In this document: positions 54,251 to 62,769 of the stretch, in pieces
Layout: each line of letters begins with the position of its first letter
Numbering within the stretch: the stretch's first letter is position 1
From: an uncultured Dysgonomonas sp.
GTDB taxonomy: Bacteria; Bacteroidota; Bacteroidia; Bacteroidales; Dysgonomonadaceae
DNA: 64,000 bases
NCBI GenBank assembly: GCA_937995835.1
Contig: CALKIV010000082.1
Span: forward strand, 55,944-119,943
Direction of reading: 5' to 3'
Program-made: the position numbers and the translations under genes
Notes under the pieces: generated by a model
Databases searched by the model: none
Told to the model about the DNA's origin: nothing
Seen by the model: only the letters and a program-made list of their open reading frames with translations

Positions 54251-54909
54251 TTGAAATAAGCATTTCGGATGAATTAAAATCTAGCTGTCCTGACTTTGTT
54301 GGGGCAGCTTTGATTGTTAAAGTGCAGAACACAGCTCACAACGAAAATTTATGGAGAGAGATTAATGCTTTTTCAGAAGAACTGAAATCTACCCTGAAAA
54401 TTTCAGATGTAAGGCATAACAAACAGATTGCTGCAACCAGAGAGGCGTATAAAGCCTTTGGAAAAGATCCCAACAGATATCGTCCTTCGGCTGAGGCCTT
54501 ACGCCGACGTATTCTCAGAGATATGGATCTCTACCAGATTGATACATTGGTAGATGTTGTAAATTTAGTCTCCTTGAAAACAGGCTACTCGATTGGAGGA
54601 TTCGACTTTGATAAGGTCAAAGGGAATCAACTCATACTAGGTGTAGGACAAGCTGAAGAGCCATTTGAAGCTATTGGCAGAGGACAACTCAATATCGAAG
54701 GATTACCAGTCTATCGAGATGAGGTAGGGGGGATTGGAACTCCCACAAGCGATGAGGAACGGACGAAACTAGATATGGAAACCTCTACGTTGATGGCCTT
54801 GATTAATGGATACAGTGGCAAGGAGGGTTTAGAAGAAGCTGTGGAATACACCAAGCTCTTGCTCGATGAATATGCTTCGTCAGAAGTGTTGGATAGTTTT
54901 TATTATTAA
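54247..54909 (+). CDS. B3/4 (tRNA-binding-like) domain protein
   Basis: 220 residues. A stand-alone B3/4 domain as in the editing module of phenylalanyl-tRNA synthetase beta: KAFGKDPNRYRPSAEALRRR, LVDVVNLVSLKTGYSIGGFD, VGGIGTPTSDEERTK. Such proteins occur in many Bacteroidetes; some may edit mischarged tRNA, but this is not shown. It overlaps apgM by 4 bp, so it is translationally coupled to the threonine genes. Confidence 0.87.
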   Translation: MIEISISDELKSSCPDFVGAALIVKVQNTAHNENLWREINAFSEELKSTLKISDVRHNKQIAATREAYKAFGKDPNRYRPSAEALRRRILRDMDLYQIDTLVDVVNLVSLKTGYSIGGFDFDKVKGNQLILGVGQAEEPFEAIGRGQLNIEGLPVYRDEVGGIGTPTSDEERTKLDMETSTLMALINGYSGKEGLEEAVEYTKLLLDEYASSEVLDSFYY

Positions 54910-54910
54910 G

Positions 54911-55645
54911 ATGAAAAGACTTGTTCTATTTATATTCATATGCTATAGCCTATGTGGATGTGCTCAGCAGAGCATTACGGAGGTTATAGATTCGTTGCAA
55001 ACCGAATATTCTTTATATCCCGATAGGTATCCCCCAAAAGGTAGCTTTGATACGATACCTCCCCCATTAGCAGAAAGTTGGAGTTGTGAGGAAGCGTGTA
55101 TCAAAGCTTACGCTATTCCTTCAGAGATAATACTTCAATACTATCCGTGGAATGCTGATAGTATAACTATTTCATTTGATTCTCAATTTTCACCTAAAAG
55201 CACAAACGAAGAGAAGCTGACGAAGGAAGATTTGATGCAGTTTGTCAATCTTCTATATCAATATACTTATGATAAAGACAAACCTTGTGTCAGTATGATT
55301 ACGATCATAGGTTCGGGTAGTCCTTATCCTAACTTTCGATTAACGTTTTATCATAAAGAGAAATCTTTCTTTGCTGATTTTTATAAGCATATCGACAATC
55401 CTATTCAAGTCATTGATTCTTCAGTTGAATATCCTTATACGATTGTTACCAATGCCTATTCTTCTTATGACGAGTATGCAACTAATATTTTCTGGGGCAA
55501 TCTGTTTCATTTCACTTTTAACCAATTGGCTGATTATATAGAAAAACGTTTTGGGCAAGATGTACGAGTAGGGCAGTATGAAAACGATTGTGAAGAAAAA
55601 ATAGAATTCTTAGAGTTGGAAGAGAGAACCGTAATCGCAGATTAA
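54911..55645 (+). CDS. Lipoprotein of unknown function
   Basis: About 244 residues from ATG 54911, one base after the stop of the upstream gene; an earlier in-frame ATG at 54866 would overlap that gene and put 15 residues before the signal peptide, so I reject it. Signal peptide MKRLVLFIFICYSLCGCAQQ with lipobox (Cys17). The remainder is rich in Tyr, Ser and acidic residues and shows no family that I recognise. Mature segments such as SWSCEEACIKAYAIPSEI suggest a disulfide-bearing fold. Probably the last gene of the thrA transcript, since the MATE gene has its own promoter. Confidence 0.75.
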   Translation: MKRLVLFIFICYSLCGCAQQSITEVIDSLQTEYSLYPDRYPPKGSFDTIPPPLAESWSCEEACIKAYAIPSEIILQYYPWNADSITISFDSQFSPKSTNEEKLTKEDLMQFVNLLYQYTYDKDKPCVSMITIIGSGSPYPNFRLTFYHKEKSFFADFYKHIDNPIQVIDSSVEYPYTIVTNAYSSYDEYATNIFWGNLFHFTFNQLADYIEKRFGQDVRVGQYENDCEEKIEFLELEERTVIAD

Positions 55646-55654
55646 AAATATATG

Positions 55655-55685
55655 TTGTGTCAGAAGGATATATGAACTATTTTTG
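55655..55685 (+). promoter_or_regulatory. Promoter of the MATE gene, giving a near-leaderless mRNA
   Basis: TTG (55655-55657), 20-bp spacer, TATTTTTG (55678-55685). Expected start of transcription is about 55690, only a few bases before the ATG at 55694. Confidence 0.72.
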
Positions 55686-55693
55686 TACTCAAT

Positions 55694-56995
55694 ATGAATA
55701 GAGATATACTTCGCCTTGCCATTCCCAATATCATTTCTAATATCACCGTCCCGCTGTTGGGAATGATTGATATGTTTATTGTTGGTCACCTCAAGGAGAC
55801 GGCTTTTATTGGCGCTATTGCTGTTGCCAATATCCTTTTCAATGTCATTTACATGTCATTTTCTTTTCTCCGAATGGGCACCAGTGGCTTCACTGCACAA
55901 GCCTATGGAGCAGAGGACAAGCAAGAACAAGCGAATATTCTTCTAAGAGCGCTTTCTGTTGCCTTTGGAGCTGGTTTTTTGATGATTCTTCTACAATTTG
56001 CTATTGGCAGTATCGGTTTCTATCTGATAGATGGAGGGGCAAGTGTCAAAGAATTTGCGAAAGAATATTTCTATATCTATATCTGGGCTGCACCTGCCAT
56101 CTTAGGGCTCTCGACCATGAATGGGTGGTTTGTGGGAATGCAAAATGCCAAGACGCCGATGTATACGGCTATTGCAGTCAATATTATCAATATCATTCTG
56201 GCCTTCACTTTTGTTTATGGCTTTGGTATGCAAATCAAGGGAATTGCCTTGGCTACAACTATAGCACAATATAGTGGTCTGCTTATTTCTTTTGTCATCT
56301 GGAATTTGAAATATGGCGAAATAAAATCTTATTTAGATTTCAAAAGATTGAAAATCCTAAAAGATTACATTCCCTTTTTTAGGGTCAATGCAGACATATT
56401 CTTGCGTACGATGGCGCTTGTCTCTGTAAGCACTTTCTTTATATCCACATCGGCTAAAATGGGAGATGATGTTTTAGCAGTCAATGCTTTGCTGATGCAA
56501 TTGTTTATGCTCTTTTCTTACGTGATGGATGGCTTTGCCTATGCTGCCGAAGCACTAACGGGGCGATTTGTGGGAGCACGAACAATTGAAATGCTCAAAT
56601 CGTTAATAAAAAGGTTATTCGTTTGGGGGTTGAGCTTATCAGTATTGTTTACTTTGGCTTATGCCTTATTTACAGATGAAATATTGCACCTCTTGACTGA
56701 CAAAGTTGAGGTGATTGCCATCAGCCAGCAATATCAGTTTTGGGCACTGTTGATTCCTATTGCAGGATTTTCGGCTTTTCTTTGGGATGGCATTTTTATC
56801 GGGGCAACGGCATCCAAGCAAATGAGAAACTCTATGCTAGTGGCTGTGTCTGTCTTTTTCTTGATTCAGTTTGGATTTAATCCTACTCATGATAATAATA
56901 TCCTCTGGTTTGCGTTTATCATATATTTGTTTCTAAGGGGAGTTGTGCAAGCTTTTATGGCGCGCTCTATCCTCTTCAAACCCATAAAAAAATGA
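55694..56995 (+). CDS. MATE family efflux transporter
   Basis: 433 residues with about 12 membrane helices. Opening segment LRLAIPNIISNITVPLLGMID and MGTSGFTAQAYGAED are typical of the DinF/NorM-like multidrug and toxic compound extrusion family; a second repeat shows VMDGFAYAAEALTGRFVGA. Probably a Na+- or H+-coupled exporter of organic cations or drugs. Substrate unknown. Downstream gene starts 4 bp after the stop, so they are likely cotranscribed. Confidence 0.93.
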   Translation: MNRDILRLAIPNIISNITVPLLGMIDMFIVGHLKETAFIGAIAVANILFNVIYMSFSFLRMGTSGFTAQAYGAEDKQEQANILLRALSVAFGAGFLMILLQFAIGSIGFYLIDGGASVKEFAKEYFYIYIWAAPAILGLSTMNGWFVGMQNAKTPMYTAIAVNIINIILAFTFVYGFGMQIKGIALATTIAQYSGLLISFVIWNLKYGEIKSYLDFKRLKILKDYIPFFRVNADIFLRTMALVSVSTFFISTSAKMGDDVLAVNALLMQLFMLFSYVMDGFAYAAEALTGRFVGARTIEMLKSLIKRLFVWGLSLSVLFTLAYALFTDEILHLLTDKVEVIAISQQYQFWALLIPIAGFSAFLWDGIFIGATASKQMRNSMLVAVSVFFLIQFGFNPTHDNNILWFAFIIYLFLRGVVQAFMARSILFKPIKK

Positions 56996-56999
56996 GATT

Positions 57000-57575
57000 A
57001 TGAAGTTTGTAAATAGTTCAAAACTACTGATTGTAGTGTTAGCATTTTTTCTTTCCCTTTCTCTTTATGCTCAGAAAGAATCAGATATGGATAAGCTCTA
57101 TTGGAGCGACAGCGAGAGAATTGCAATTGAAGATTTTGGCATTCAATCAACAGATGCTAAGTCTGGATTGAGCTCAGCAGCCTTTTCATTAGAGTATAAT
57201 GTGCATGGCTTGAGCTTTATGGCTAAAAATTTCAACAAAAGAGTATGGCACTACATGGTGCGTTCGGCATCGCAGATCACTATGGATGAAAATGTAAACA
57301 CCTATATCCGATATCAACAGACTCTCTTCGACTTAGAGGAAGTGTATGTGCGAAAGTTTAGAAAAGCATTAAGTGAAAACAGGAAAAAGTTTCTTTTAAG
57401 AAATGCTTTTGCCGATGAACTGAAAGAAGAAATAATCGGTACAGATCTTATTAAACGTCAAACACAATACAACAACGAGACTAATGCTGCCAAAAATGAG
57501 GAGAAGCAAAAACAGTGGGAAACTCAAATAGAGAAGGAGTTGAACGAGCTGAAGAACTATGCCTATGACAAGTAA
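57000..57575 (+). CDS. Secreted protein of unknown function
   Basis: 191 residues. Signal peptide (about 1-25, ending in LSLYA, then QKESDMDKLYW). The mature part is mixed, with a helical C-terminal half rich in Lys, Glu and Asn (ETNAAKNEEKQKQWETQIEK). No family recognised. It begins 4 bp after the MATE gene and ends 92 bp before plsC. Confidence 0.75.
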   Translation: MKFVNSSKLLIVVLAFFLSLSLYAQKESDMDKLYWSDSERIAIEDFGIQSTDAKSGLSSAAFSLEYNVHGLSFMAKNFNKRVWHYMVRSASQITMDENVNTYIRYQQTLFDLEEVYVRKFRKALSENRKKFLLRNAFADELKEEIIGTDLIKRQTQYNNETNAAKNEEKQKQWETQIEKELNELKNYAYDK

Positions 57576-57615
57576 GATTAAGAGAGTTGAATTTCATTAA
57601 TCTGCATTAATTTTT

Positions 57616-57623
57616 TATTTTTG
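57616..57623 (+). promoter_or_regulatory. Candidate -7 box for plsC
   Basis: TATTTTTG with TTC (one mismatch from TTG) 20 bp upstream; 44 bp before the start. Confidence 0.5.
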
Positions 57624-57667
57624 TTGATGCTAATCTCGTTAGAATCTAAAGATATAAGAGGCTTTTT

Positions 57668-58399
57668 ATGAAAAAGATATTATTCCTTATATACGAAATA
57701 TTTGTTTTCCTCCCCATCTTGGTTATTGTGTCCATCTTGACAGCTCTGATCGTTATGATAGGGGTGACGATTGGAGATAAAGTTTTCTGGAGTTATTATC
57801 CTCCCAAATATTGGTCAAAGATTATATGCAGAGTTGCTCTCTGTAGAATCAATGTTGTGCGAAAGGGGAACTTAGATCCCAATCAGTCTTATGTTTTTGT
57901 ACCCAATCATCAGAGTGCCTTCGATATATTTCTGATTTATGGTTATCTGGGGCAAAATATAAAATGGGTGCAGAAGAAAGAATTGCGAAAAATACCATTT
58001 GTTGGCAAAGCATCTGAAATGGCTGGACATGTCTTTGTAGATCAGTCTAGTTTGAAGTCAATGAAGGAAACGATTCATAAAGCAGCCGGTAATATCGTAA
58101 ATGGGACGTCTATGACGATCTTCCCAGAAGGGGCAAGAACGCCCAATGGTAAAATGGGAAGGTTTAAGCGAGGAGCATTTGTTATAGCGAAAGAGTTAGG
58201 CTTGCCAATTGTGCCTCTAACCATTAATGGTGCTTTTGATGTGATGAAGATTCATACTTATTTAGTACATCCCGGTAAGCTCGAATTGGTGGTTCATGAA
58301 CCCATTCCGACTAAAGGTTTGACGGAAGAAGATATGCCTGAATTGGTGAATAAAAGCAGAGATATTGTCCACTCTGCTCTTCTAGAAAAATATAAATAA
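57668..58399 (+). CDS. plsC: 1-acyl-sn-glycerol-3-phosphate acyltransferase
   Basis: 243 residues. Acylates the sn-2 position of lysophosphatidic acid in phospholipid synthesis at the inner membrane. N-terminal membrane helices (about 5-40), then HQSAFD at 81-86 (HX4D), KKELRKIPFVG, and FPEGARTPNG at about 152-161. Normal length for the family, and a better candidate for the housekeeping enzyme than the shorter protein at 34015-34557. Confidence 0.92.
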   Translation: MKKILFLIYEIFVFLPILVIVSILTALIVMIGVTIGDKVFWSYYPPKYWSKIICRVALCRINVVRKGNLDPNQSYVFVPNHQSAFDIFLIYGYLGQNIKWVQKKELRKIPFVGKASEMAGHVFVDQSSLKSMKETIHKAAGNIVNGTSMTIFPEGARTPNGKMGRFKRGAFVIAKELGLPIVPLTINGAFDVMKIHTYLVHPGKLELVVHEPIPTKGLTEEDMPELVNKSRDIVHSALLEKYK

Positions 58400-58444
58400 T
58401 TAGAATAGAAATCAGCAACTGAACCAAGTTATACTTTATTTTAG

Positions 58445-58452
58445 TATTTTTG
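58445..58452 (+). promoter_or_regulatory. Candidate -7 box for the LysM gene
   Basis: TATTTTTG, 28 bp before the ATG; the -33 position is not matched. Confidence 0.45.
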
Positions 58453-58480
58453 TTTTTATCATAAAAATTTTAAGTACACA

Positions 58481-60268
58481 ATGAGATTAAAACAATACAT
58501 TATATTCATATTGCTTACTTCCATATTTTCATTTGCTAGTGTAAATGCGCAATCTGAATATAATAACACCTTCACAAAACATACTGTTAAAATTGGCGAA
58601 ACAGCCTATTCTGTAGCTGTTGCATATCAAACAACTGTTGATGAGATTTATAAATTAAATCCAGAAAGTCGTTCAGGAGTTAAAATTGGTCAGGTGCTAA
58701 AAGTGCCTGTTGCTGTTTCTGAGCCAGTGAAGAATGTAAGTAATTCTCGCTTGACTCATACCATACAGCCTAAAGAAACGCTTTTTTCAGTATCACAAAA
58801 ATATCGAATCACCGTTTCGGAGCTGTTGAAAGCAAATCCAGGATTAAGTGAATCTACATTTAGCATTGGTAGAGAAATTAATATTCCGGATATTTATACA
58901 CTCGTAAGCGAGGTGAAAACCAATGAGTCATCTTCTGTTGAACCTGTGAAGGTGAAAAGAAAGCACCAAGTGAAAAAGCAAGAGACTCTTTATAGCATCA
59001 GTAAGATGTATGACTGCGATATAGAGGAAATATTAGATCTTAATAATGATGTAAAGAATTTTGGCTTGCGTGAAGGTGACTATATACTTATTCCTGCAGA
59101 GGGAAATAGATTATCAATCACATCAGACTACGCCAGAAGCTTATATGTGGATACAAGCGAATTTGAAGATCTTCCACCTGCTTATCAACATCAGGATGGA
59201 GTGGTGAGAATAGCTCTTCTACTTCCTTTCATCAAGGGTACTAAAGATATGTCGGCAGCTAAAATTGCAGAATACTATGAAGGCTTCTTATTAGCTGTTC
59301 AACGGATGAAAGAGAGAGGCTTGAATGCCGAAGTATATACTTTTGATATCGGCGCTGAAACTGATACCAAAAGGCTTAAGAGCATATTGGGAACCTATGA
59401 ATTAAATAGTTTAGATTTGATTATAGGAGGCGTTTCAGATAAGCAAGTTCAGATGCTCTCTCGTTTTGCAAAGAAAACAGGAACTAACTATGTCGTACCC
59501 TTTAGCAATAAAAATACTGGTGTAGAGTTTAATGAAAATATTTATCAAATAGCGAACTCACACTCATCTCAATATCCAGAAATAGCGAAAGCTTTTGCTA
59601 AGAAATTCCGTACAGCTAATATAATATTTCTGTCAGAACAGGGATCGGATGACAGTAAAATGGATTTTGTGACAGCACTTCAAAATGAGTTAAAAGCACA
59701 AAATGTAGCTTTTAAAACGACTCACTCCAATGCTAGTATTTCCAGTGATTTGAGTCTGGTTTTCGACAAGGATAAAAAGAATATCATTGTGCCAACTTCG
59801 TCTTCAGAAAACAGTTTGAAGAGAATAACTGCAGTGCTTGATCTGTTTAAAAAGCGAGGAGTCAATATTTCTTTGTTTGGTTATCCTGAATGGCAAACCT
59901 ATGCGAATCAGAGAAGTGTCTTGCATCAATATAACAGCTATATGTATGGCATGTTCTTTTTGGACGAAAAGGAGCCTGAAGCAATGCTCTTTGCAGACAG
60001 ATATAAAAAATGGTATAACAAGAGTTTAGTTTTGTCATACCCTAAATTTGCACATATGGGGTATGATACAGGAATCTTGTTTTTGACAGCATTGCAACAA
60101 TCAGGACGAAATTTTGCACGAAGAATCAATGCCTTGAAAACGCATACTTTACAATCTGCTTTATACTTTGAGTCCATTGGAGAAAAAGGGGGATATGTGA
60201 ATACAGGAATTTACTTTGTGAACCTGAAGCCGGATGGCTCTGTTGAGAAAAATGTAATAAACAGATAA
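58481..60268 (+). CDS. LysM protein with periplasmic binding-protein-like domain
   Basis: 595 residues. Signal peptide (about 1-24, ending in SVNA, then QSEYNN). Three LysM repeats bind peptidoglycan: about 34-78, 91-133 and 165-207, each starting with a His-Thr/Gln-Val/Ile segment. The C-terminal two thirds (about 225-590) resemble the type 1 periplasmic binding fold of the Leu/Ile/Val receptor family: VVRIALLLPFIKGT, YYEGFLLAVQRMKERG and LIIGGVSDKQV. Probably a periplasmic wall-linked sensor or scaffold. The stop abuts the next gene (60269). Confidence 0.9.
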   Translation: MRLKQYIIFILLTSIFSFASVNAQSEYNNTFTKHTVKIGETAYSVAVAYQTTVDEIYKLNPESRSGVKIGQVLKVPVAVSEPVKNVSNSRLTHTIQPKETLFSVSQKYRITVSELLKANPGLSESTFSIGREINIPDIYTLVSEVKTNESSSVEPVKVKRKHQVKKQETLYSISKMYDCDIEEILDLNNDVKNFGLREGDYILIPAEGNRLSITSDYARSLYVDTSEFEDLPPAYQHQDGVVRIALLLPFIKGTKDMSAAKIAEYYEGFLLAVQRMKERGLNAEVYTFDIGAETDTKRLKSILGTYELNSLDLIIGGVSDKQVQMLSRFAKKTGTNYVVPFSNKNTGVEFNENIYQIANSHSSQYPEIAKAFAKKFRTANIIFLSEQGSDDSKMDFVTALQNELKAQNVAFKTTHSNASISSDLSLVFDKDKKNIIVPTSSSENSLKRITAVLDLFKKRGVNISLFGYPEWQTYANQRSVLHQYNSYMYGMFFLDEKEPEAMLFADRYKKWYNKSLVLSYPKFAHMGYDTGILFLTALQQSGRNFARRINALKTHTLQSALYFESIGEKGGYVNTGIYFVNLKPDGSVEKNVINR

Positions 60269-60982
60269 ATGATAAGAAAGATTCTATTCATCGTTTGCTT
60301 TTCTTTGATTAGTGCTACTGGACTTTTTGCTCAAACCAAAAAGTTTGAAAAAGAATGGAATGTGGGTGCTAGCTTTGGTGTTAATATGTCGCAAGCCAGC
60401 TTTGGGACATCCAGAAGTAGTTCTCCTTTCAAAACCTCAATGTGGCAACAATATCAAGGGGGGCTTTCCTTACGATATCTAACAGAGAAGAATTTAGGGC
60501 TAATTGTAGAACTAAATTATTCACAACAGGGTTGGCAACAAAAATTTGAAGATGCTAATGGAGAAGGTATTCCTGATTATGAGCATCAACATCAGTTAAA
60601 CTATATCAATGTGCCATTCTTAACTCATATCTATTTTGGAAACAAAGTACGATTTTTTATCAATTTAGGTCCGCAAATAGGATTCTTGTTGAGCGAAAAT
60701 GAAACGATGAGCGAAAAATTGAGAAGTGATTTAGCTTCAGGAATCTATAAAGGGGGAGAAACAACAGGTCAATTTTACAAGAAAGCCGATCGAAAATTCG
60801 ATTATGGCATTGTGGCAGGTATGGGACTTGAGTTTAGGACGGGTATAGGCCATTTTTCTCTCGAAGGTAGATATACATTTGGTTTGGCTGATTTTTATAG
60901 CAATAGTAAATCAGATCACTTCCAGAGGTCAGCACATAGGGTAATAGGAGTAAAAATGACCTATTACACTAAACTATTCTAA
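60269..60982 (+). CDS. Outer-membrane beta-barrel protein, PorT-like
   Basis: 237 residues. Signal peptide (about 1-22, ending in GLFA, then QTKKFEKEW). The remaining part has alternating hydrophobic and aromatic strands (WNVGASFGVNMSQAS, GLIVELNYSQQGW, YINVPFLTHIYFG, RFFINLGPQIGFLL) and ends in KMTYYTKLF, a barrel-type C-terminus. This fits the PF13568/PorT family. PorT is a T9SS component in P. gingivalis, so it might serve the secretion system with SprA, but the family is broad in Bacteroidetes and the evidence is weak. It starts directly after the LysM gene, so the two are coupled. Confidence 0.82.
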   Translation: MIRKILFIVCFSLISATGLFAQTKKFEKEWNVGASFGVNMSQASFGTSRSSSPFKTSMWQQYQGGLSLRYLTEKNLGLIVELNYSQQGWQQKFEDANGEGIPDYEHQHQLNYINVPFLTHIYFGNKVRFFINLGPQIGFLLSENETMSEKLRSDLASGIYKGGETTGQFYKKADRKFDYGIVAGMGLEFRTGIGHFSLEGRYTFGLADFYSNSKSDHFQRSAHRVIGVKMTYYTKLF

Positions 60983-60986
60983 TGTC

Positions 60987-61673
60987 ATGGCTAAGCGTTA
61001 TAAGTGGACGAGGGTGGGTACTCGGCTCATATATAAGATAAGACATCATAAGGGGCATGGAATACATTCTCCATTTGTGTTTAATCTTGTGAACAACGTT
61101 ATAGAAGAAAAGCGTGCCTATTATTGCTATGCAGATATTTCAGATTATCTTTCCACTTATCATCAAAAAGAATTGACTCCAAATAAAAGGCATAGACTAG
61201 CTTTTCGTTTGGTTAACTATTTTGGGGCTCAGAATATTCTAGAAATAGGATCAGGCATGGGAATTAATACACTGTTTCTTACAGCTTCTTCCTCATCGTG
61301 TAAATGTCTGTGTGTAGAAAAAGATAGAAACAATCGGGAGGTTGCCAAGCAACTCTATATGGACTTTGAGTGCCAAACAACGTTTATGGAAGAACCACCT
61401 GTTTTGCCCATTGAGACAAAGTACGATTGCATTTTCATCAATTTAGACTATTATAGCGATCTAGCTGAAGATTACCTTGATGCTTTGTGTAAACAGTGTC
61501 ACAATGAATCGTTTATCGTAGTAACAGGTATTCGTCGCAATAAAATTAATAATCAATTGTGGAAACATTTGTCATCAAATCAGTTGCGTACTGTAGAACT
61601 TGATTTATTCAATATTGGAATTATTTTCTTCGACAAACAGCTATCTCGCTGGGAATATAAAATAAGCTTTTGA
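60987..61673 (+). CDS. SAM-dependent methyltransferase
   Basis: 228 residues. SAM-binding motif I is NILEIGSGMGINTLFL at about 86-101, followed by CLCVEKDRNN (motif II) and YDCIFINLDYY (motif IV-like). Class I fold, close in kind to O-methyltransferases. The N-terminus is basic and conserved-looking (RLIYKIRHHKGHGIHSPFVFN). Substrate not known. Four bp from the barrel gene; a 10-bp inverted repeat follows its stop. Confidence 0.85.
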   Translation: MAKRYKWTRVGTRLIYKIRHHKGHGIHSPFVFNLVNNVIEEKRAYYCYADISDYLSTYHQKELTPNKRHRLAFRLVNYFGAQNILEIGSGMGINTLFLTASSSSCKCLCVEKDRNNREVAKQLYMDFECQTTFMEEPPVLPIETKYDCIFINLDYYSDLAEDYLDALCKQCHNESFIVVTGIRRNKINNQLWKHLSSNQLRTVELDLFNIGIIFFDKQLSRWEYKISF

Positions 61674-61684
61674 GTGATTTGGTT

Positions 61685-61713
61685 TATAACAATTCATTTC
61701 CTAAATTGTTATA
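61685..61713. repeat. 10-bp perfect inverted repeat upstream of the adenosyltransferase gene
   Basis: TATAACAATT (61685-61694), 9-bp spacer, AATTGTTATA (61704-61713), 31 bp before the start codon. No T-run follows, so it is more likely an operator than a terminator. Its half-site agrees at 8 of 10 bases with that of the dyad in the mutA leader (20399-20453). Confidence 0.6.
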
Positions 61714-61744
61714 GAGAATATTATATTAATTAAATAGTCGAAGT

Positions 61745-62305
61745 ATGAAAAAAAGTAATATATATACCAAAACCGGAGATAAAGGAACAACCTCACTTGT
61801 GGGTGGAACACGAGTAGTGAAAACACATGTCAGACTAGAATCATATGGCACAATCGATGAATTGAACTCTTTTGTCGGTTTTTTAAGATGTGCAGTACAA
61901 AATGATGAAGATAGTCAAAAAATGCTAGCTTATATTCAGCATCGCTTGTTTACTATTGGCTCATACCTGGCTACTGAAACCGAATCGATGGCACCTAAAG
62001 CAGCTAGTATTATATCAGATAATGATATCAAGATGATCGAAGACGAGATGGACCGCATGGATAGTGAATTGCCTAAAATCAATAAATTTATCTTGCCTGG
62101 AGGTTCTGAAGCCGCTGCACGTGCCAATCTTTGTCGCACTGTATGTAGACGAGCCGAGCGATGTATCTATGCTGTGAAAGAATCTTATCCAGTGGATGAT
62201 AATATTTTGATGTACGTGAATAGATTATCAGATTATTTCTTCATTTTGGCACGTAAAGAGAACAAGAAGGGTGGAAGTGAAATATTTTGGGAGCAGAATA
62301 TTTGA
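61745..62305 (+). CDS. Cob(I)alamin adenosyltransferase, PduO type
   Basis: 186 residues. Transfers the adenosyl group from ATP to cob(I)alamin to make adenosylcobalamin, the cofactor of methylmalonyl-CoA mutase (encoded at 14-20 kb). Motifs of the PduO/ATR family: IYTKTGDKGTTSLVGG near the N-terminus, ESYGTIDELNSFVGF, KFILPGGSEAAARANLCRT and CRRAERC. Trimeric helical bundle expected. A 10-bp inverted repeat lies 31 bp upstream. Confidence 0.95.
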   Translation: MKKSNIYTKTGDKGTTSLVGGTRVVKTHVRLESYGTIDELNSFVGFLRCAVQNDEDSQKMLAYIQHRLFTIGSYLATETESMAPKAASIISDNDIKMIEDEMDRMDSELPKINKFILPGGSEAAARANLCRTVCRRAERCIYAVKESYPVDDNILMYVNRLSDYFFILARKENKKGGSEIFWEQNI

Positions 62306-62389
62306 AAATCACTTTTTTTATTCTATTTTCGCAAACCATAGGAATAAGAGAACAAAAAAAACTAATAACATAAATTAATTAAGATCGCT

Positions 62390-62611
62390 ATGTATTGGAC
62401 TTTAGAATTGGCATCAAAATTGGAAGATGCGCCATGGCCTGCAACGAAAGATGAATTGATTGATTACGCTCAACGTTCAGGTGCTCCTTTAGAGGTTATC
62501 GAAAATTTAGATGAATTAGAAGACGAGGATGAAATGTTTGAGTCGATAGAAGACCTTTGGCCAGACTATCCCACTAAAGAAGACTTCTTCTTTAACGAGG
62601 ACGAGTATTAA
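62390..62611 (+). CDS. DUF2795 small acidic protein
   Basis: 73 residues. WPATKDELIDYAQRSGAP matches the DUF2795 helical pattern, and the second half is very acidic (DELEDEDEMFESIEDLWPDY). Common in Bacteroidetes as a single gene; function unknown. It lies between the adenosyltransferase gene and the boundary of the presumed mobile element, so it is likely the last core gene here. Confidence 0.85.
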   Translation: MYWTLELASKLEDAPWPATKDELIDYAQRSGAPLEVIENLDELEDEDEMFESIEDLWPDYPTKEDFFFNEDEY

Positions 62612-62659
62612 TATCAAAAAGACGTAAAAAGCTTCAAAATAAGGCTTATATAAAGGAGG

Positions 62660-62725
62660 TTAGGGTAACAAATAATACTCTAATCTCTTTTTTATGCCCT
62701 TTTTTTACTATGTTTGTTACCCTAA
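62660..62725. repeat. 13-bp inverted repeat upstream of the recombinase gene
   Basis: Perfect arms TTAGGGTAACAAA (62660-62672) and TTTGTTACCCTAA (62713-62725), 40-bp spacer. A further small dyad ACCC/GGGT lies at 62731-62744. Position and repeat structure suggest recombinase core or arm sites, i.e. an attachment region, or the operator of the recombinase gene. Confidence 0.65.
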
Positions 62726-62769
62726 ACGCAACCCTAGAATGGGTAATATTCCTTTAAAATTACATAGTA

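Noticed and set aside
61685..61713. Dyad after the methyltransferase gene as a terminator
   Set aside because: All A/T-rich without a T-run after the stem; better read as an operator-type repeat.
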